The translations under genes were made by a program, and so were the position numbers. A stretch of 12,578 nucleotides of DNA from Chromera velia (Eukaryota > Sar > Chromeraceae): contig JAHBMJ010003183.1 in NCBI GenBank assembly GCA_018398765.1, positions 1 through 12,578 on the forward strand, given 5' to 3'. Under the pieces are notes generated by a model. The model was not told where the DNA came from. It worked only from the letters and a program-made list of their open reading frames with translations, and ran no database searches. Positions 9,656 through 12,578 of this stretch are shown here, piece after piece. How positions within the stretch are numbered: position 1 is the first letter of the stretch; the number at the start of each line of letters is the position of its first letter.

Positions 9656-11215
9656 GGGTATGTAGGCCAGGTTGGAGGGGGACAGGCGTCATCCGAGCAA
9701 GGAATCCGTGTGCATGACAGGATCACAGTCACGGACATGGCGTTTCTCTCCGTCGGTGCATGCGTGGGACAAACAAAACGTCCGTCTCCTCCGATCGACA
9801 AGTTTGTGGCCGATACAAGTACTATACACAACATAGGCTCCACCCATATGTTCGGACGGTACGTGATTGCGCATAAGCCATCCACCCGAGATTTCGGACA
9901 GGCCCACGGAGACGCCCCTGCTGTGCAAACCGAAATGGAGTGCATAGTTGCCCTCCCTGTAACACTTCTGGAGGGGGAGCCAGACAACTGGCAGCAACGC
10001 ACAGACGAGCCACTCGTGATCCGCATGTGGCTGTCTGAAGATGACTCCGTCTATTCCCTTCTATCTCCCGAAGTGATGAACAACGACAAAGCCGATGCAG
10101 TCAACTCCCACTGCGTGTTTGAGGACATTTGGGGGAGAAGGAAGAAAGTCAAAATTGACTACCCCAGGGGGGATGACAGATTCGCTGTTCCCATGGTGCA
10201 GTTGCATCCCGAACGATTTCAGTATTTGGAGTTGGGAGGGGCACATGGACTGGCAGCAGCCATGTCCGCAAGCAGACACAGCCAGCGACTGAAGGAAGCC
10301 GACGAGGAGACGTGTATAACTTGGCACAGAAGACTTATGCACCAAGGTAAGGAAAGGTTAGAAGAGATCCTAAAAGAAGAAGGTCTTCGCATGAGTCATG
10401 CAGCGTAGCAAAAAGTCTATGCTGACTGTCGTGTCTGTGAAAGGAGAAATGCAATCTTTCCATCTCTCTATGCAGTTCCCGACCGCCGATCGCGAGTCAC
10501 TCGGTTCGGACAGGTTGTCTACTAGGACCACTGGTTCATTAATGACAGTGGTGGCATGGGAGGGAGGGGTGAGTATGCAGTCTCCTTCATGCTCGACTAC
10601 TACACCGGCAAATGGAACATGATGGCAGGCGCCAACCGCAAGGTGGAAGGCGACCTGGGCGCACACCTACTCAGATGGAAGGCACGCTACGGCAGCTTTC
10701 CCGAGTCCATTGAGGCAGATAAGGCACAGGAGCTGTGGGCAGCGGGGAAGAAATGGCACATCGCCATGGTGCCAGTGCCACCGTACTGTTATGGTCCACA
10801 CGGGACGATTGACATCGCCACCCGCACAGCTCGAGTTCTAGTGCAGACTGCACTGGAAGAGCTGAACCTGCCGAAGGTCTTGTACAAGCACGTGCTCGAC
10901 GGCATTTGTGAGACCTGGAATAAGACCTATAACAAACAGATTGGCATGACTCCTGCAGAAAAACATTTGGGCTTCCCACCCGTGCGGACGTTCATGTTTG
11001 GAGATCAGATTGTGGTGAAAATGAATGAGAAGAGCCTGGAGCTGGCAGGGGTGGAGGTCACATATCTCCACAAAGAAAATTCTCATCTTGCCACTGTTCT
11101 CCGCAGAGCACCCGTCTTGGGTAAGGGCACAGAGACCCACACTGTGCTTGAAGTCCACCCAGCATGGCTGAAGCCGGTCAGGCGAGGCCTGAACAAGTCA
11201 TGGCTGGGGCGCTAA
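9656..11215 (+). pseudogene. pol: Pol region: protease, zinc module and integrase, with in-frame stops
   Basis: One frame, continuous with Gag, covers all three domains. Protease: FVADTSTIHNIGS around Asp codon 9812, matching the copia D-[ST]-G active-site region but with Ser in the Gly position. Zinc module: WHRRLMHQGKERL then CRVC, giving H-X4-H-X28-C-X2-C (His codons 10325 and 10340, Cys codons 10427 and 10436), split by TAG at 10406. Integrase core: Asp codon 10526 (directly after TAG 10523), Asp codon 10718 in IEADKAQE, and Asp codon 10811 in GTIDIATR where the family has Glu. The middle spacing is 63 residues and the last is 30. The C-terminal part continues through TPAEKHLGFPPVR and FGDQIVVKM to TAA at 11213. 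Conserved motifs on both sides of each stop show it was one protein. It is inactive as written unless stops are read through. Confidence 0.8.
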
Positions 11216-11679
11216 CAAAAGTGGGAGGTTCTAGAGGCTCGTCACTGGTCGGACATCCGAGCACAGAAGCAGCAGCAGGCACCACCCGTGCTCCACGGTC
11301 CGTCCCTGTCCCCTGTGTCCGTGTTTCTGATTCCTTCTCAGTCCAGACCGCAAGAGGTCGGGGGTGCCGCTGCGCATGGCCCGGGTGTTGCGGGGTTGGA
11401 AGTCCGAGGAAGGGTTGAGGGAGACGGCAATGGAGAAGGGGTGGAGGCGCGAAAGTACAGCGGTATCTGGGCTCAAACAGGCAGAGGAGGGACATTGCAG
11501 CCTTTCATTGTCCGACAAGAAAACAGCAGAAGCGTGCAGGTCAATGAATTTGACCAGACGCCAGCTAGAGAAGCTAGAGTCGGGGGTATGCGTCACAACA
11601 ACATCAACCACCAACTCGTTGTCTCCCGCTTTCAGTGGTCCGAGGGACAGCCCTTTCCATCTGCTCCGGAGACGGCTAA
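11216..11679 (+). pseudogene. Integrase-RT linker with frame changes
   Basis: Copia Pol has a poorly conserved linker here. All three + frames have long open stretches: one from 11164 to 11418 (GALTKVGGSRGSSLVG...), one through 11364-11990 containing KRSGVPLRMARVLRGWKSEE, SGLKQAEEGHCSLSLSDKKT and LTRRQLEKLESGVCVTTTST, and one continuing the integrase frame. The second is the most protein-like. A consistent Pol reading therefore needs shifts near 11330-11360 and near 11690. The exact places cannot be fixed by eye. Confidence 0.5.
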
Positions 11680-12578
11680 CGCAGCCCGTTGTCTCCCGTT
11701 GTCTCTCCCGAGGCCGTGCCTGCAGTCGTCCCTCCATCTGCCTCTGCAGACGCAGCTGCTCAGCCGTCGGGGGTGAATCAAGAAGAAGAGGAGTGGGGGA
11801 GAGTGAAGGAGGAACTGTTCGGAGACAGAGCTTTGGAGATGAAAGCAGAGGAAGGGCAGGTTCAAGAAGAAGGTGGTGCCATGCTGATCGCAAAGCAGGG
11901 GCAGCCTACCTTGCCTCAAACGCAATCCAATCGTCCGTCTCCTCCCACAAAGATCCCATACAGCCACCGCATGCTGCAGTGGGACTTTGACGTCCGTAGA
12001 TACTCAGAGGAATTTGGGGGAGACGCTCCGTTTCTCGCTCTGGCTAGCTTCCGAAAGGGAGCAACCATGCTTCCTGCCAGCAGAGAGGAGATCGCGAGAG
12101 GGGAATTTTGGGAGGCTGACGTCAAAGAGTGGGCAGCCATCCTTCACACAAAGACGATCGGAAAGCGCCGCTCACACCTTGAGCTCGCTGCCGTGCTCAA
12201 CATGGGTTTTGCCAGAAACCACAAAGAAGATTTGAGCAAGGGACCCGGGGGGAGAAAGAAGAAGACGCGCATTTATGTCGCAGGGTACGATGACCTGAGG
12301 AAGGTGGACACATTCAGTGGCACTCCCAACCGCGACTGCTTTCTTCTCACCCTCCTGTATGTTGCTACTCGGGGGTTTGAGGTGGAGTTGGTGGATATCA
12401 AGAATGCATTCCTCCAGTCCCCCGATGACCACATAGAGCGCGTGGGGGTGCGCATCCCGAAGAGCATTCCCACCATGCCTGCACAGAAGCCTTCTTTTCT
12501 CACTGAGTACAGCGATGCCGAGTGGGGAGAGATAAGGAAAGAGGCAGAGAGAGTGGTCCCAGGTCAGATCTACGAACT
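11680..12578 (+). CDS. pol: Reverse transcriptase, N-terminal part, truncated by window end
   Basis: After a TAA at 11677-11679 this frame is open to the last base (about 299 codons). It starts with a Pro/Ala-rich and acidic linker, then ALASFRKGATMLPASREE, FWEADVKEWAAILHTKTIGK (the copia RT entry region, where others have a WxxAMxxEhxAL pattern), YDDLRKVDTFSGTPN and FEVELVDIKNAFLQSP. The last is RT motif A (LDVKTAFLNG in typical copia), with its catalytic Asp at codon 12394. Motifs B and C (YxDD) would lie beyond the window. It has no start codon of its own and was presumably part of the Pol polyprotein. The step from the linker frame near 11690 marks a frameshift. Confidence 0.85.

Larger units (their letters stand above)
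8549..12578 (+). mobile_element. Ty1/copia-type LTR retrotransposon, degenerate, 3' end outside window
   Basis: The domain order is Gag with zinc knuckles, aspartic protease, GAG-pre-integrase zinc module, integrase, then reverse transcriptase. This order (integrase before RT) is the Ty1/copia arrangement. In-frame stops at 9653 (TAA), 10406 (TAG), 10523 (TAG) and 11213 (TAA), plus frame changes in the integrase-RT linker, indicate a copy that cannot make intact Pol. RT is cut by the window end. RNase H and the 3' LTR are not visible. The coordinates cover the coding part only; the true element starts further 5', possibly near 8.1 kb. Confidence 0.88.

Noticed and set aside
9653-10525. Reassigned UAA/UAG code to explain in-frame stops
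   Set aside because: PRP43 terminates with TAG exactly where homologs end, and the element also shows frame changes in the linker, so decay is simpler.

Overview
The window looks like nuclear DNA of a microbial eukaryote. It opens with the 3' half of a conserved spliceosomal helicase gene split by five complete GT-AG introns, passes through about 5.8 kb of repeat-rich DNA with decayed coding sequence, and ends in a truncated, degenerate Ty1/copia-type LTR retrotransposon. The protein similarities are to eukaryotic families only. The TG/CT-rich introns and the retroelement would suit an alveolate or stramenopile alga (a chromerid-like genome is one possibility), but this is a low-confidence inference from texture.

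Layout. (1) 368-2744, + strand: last six exons of PRP43/DHX15, a DEAH-box RNA helicase, covering the C-terminal helical-bundle and OB-fold region to the stop codon. Three of its five complete introns begin with 4-bp-periodic tandem donor sites, and two carry G-quadruplex-type runs. (2) 2745-3600: AT-richer 3' flank with one weak antisense ORF. (3) 3600-5016, + strand: an unrecognised, probably broken protein-coding unit with about 14 copies of a 51-bp (17-codon) Pro/Ala/Ser/Thr repeat, a lysine-rich block and a C-terminal region. (4) 5017-5979: no gene; contains a cluster of GGTTCTA-type repeats. (5) 5980-6993, - strand: a chain of protein-like fragments in different frames, read as one decayed unrecognised gene. 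(6) 7010-7280 and 7860-8080: two more GGTTCTA/GGTTATA clusters with 10-bp phasing, bracketing a small + strand candidate terminal exon at 7616-7798. (7) 8125-8548: G run, TATA-like box, a 39-bp tandem duplication and an untranslated leader, probably the 5' end of the retroelement. (8) 8549-12578: copia-type Gag with two zinc-knuckle-like motifs, then protease, integrase and the beginning of reverse transcriptase, running off the window.

Gag, protease and integrase share one reading frame for more than 2.6 kb, interrupted by TAA, TAG, TAG and TAA. The integrase-RT linker changes frame at least twice. The RT frame is open to the window edge. The 3' LTR lies outside the window, so LTR boundaries cannot be set. 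The only gene here likely to be functional is PRP43. The rest is best read as accessory, repeat-driven DNA. I found no convincing novel working system; the most unusual items are the antisense decayed gene between phased repeat clusters and the tandem-donor introns.
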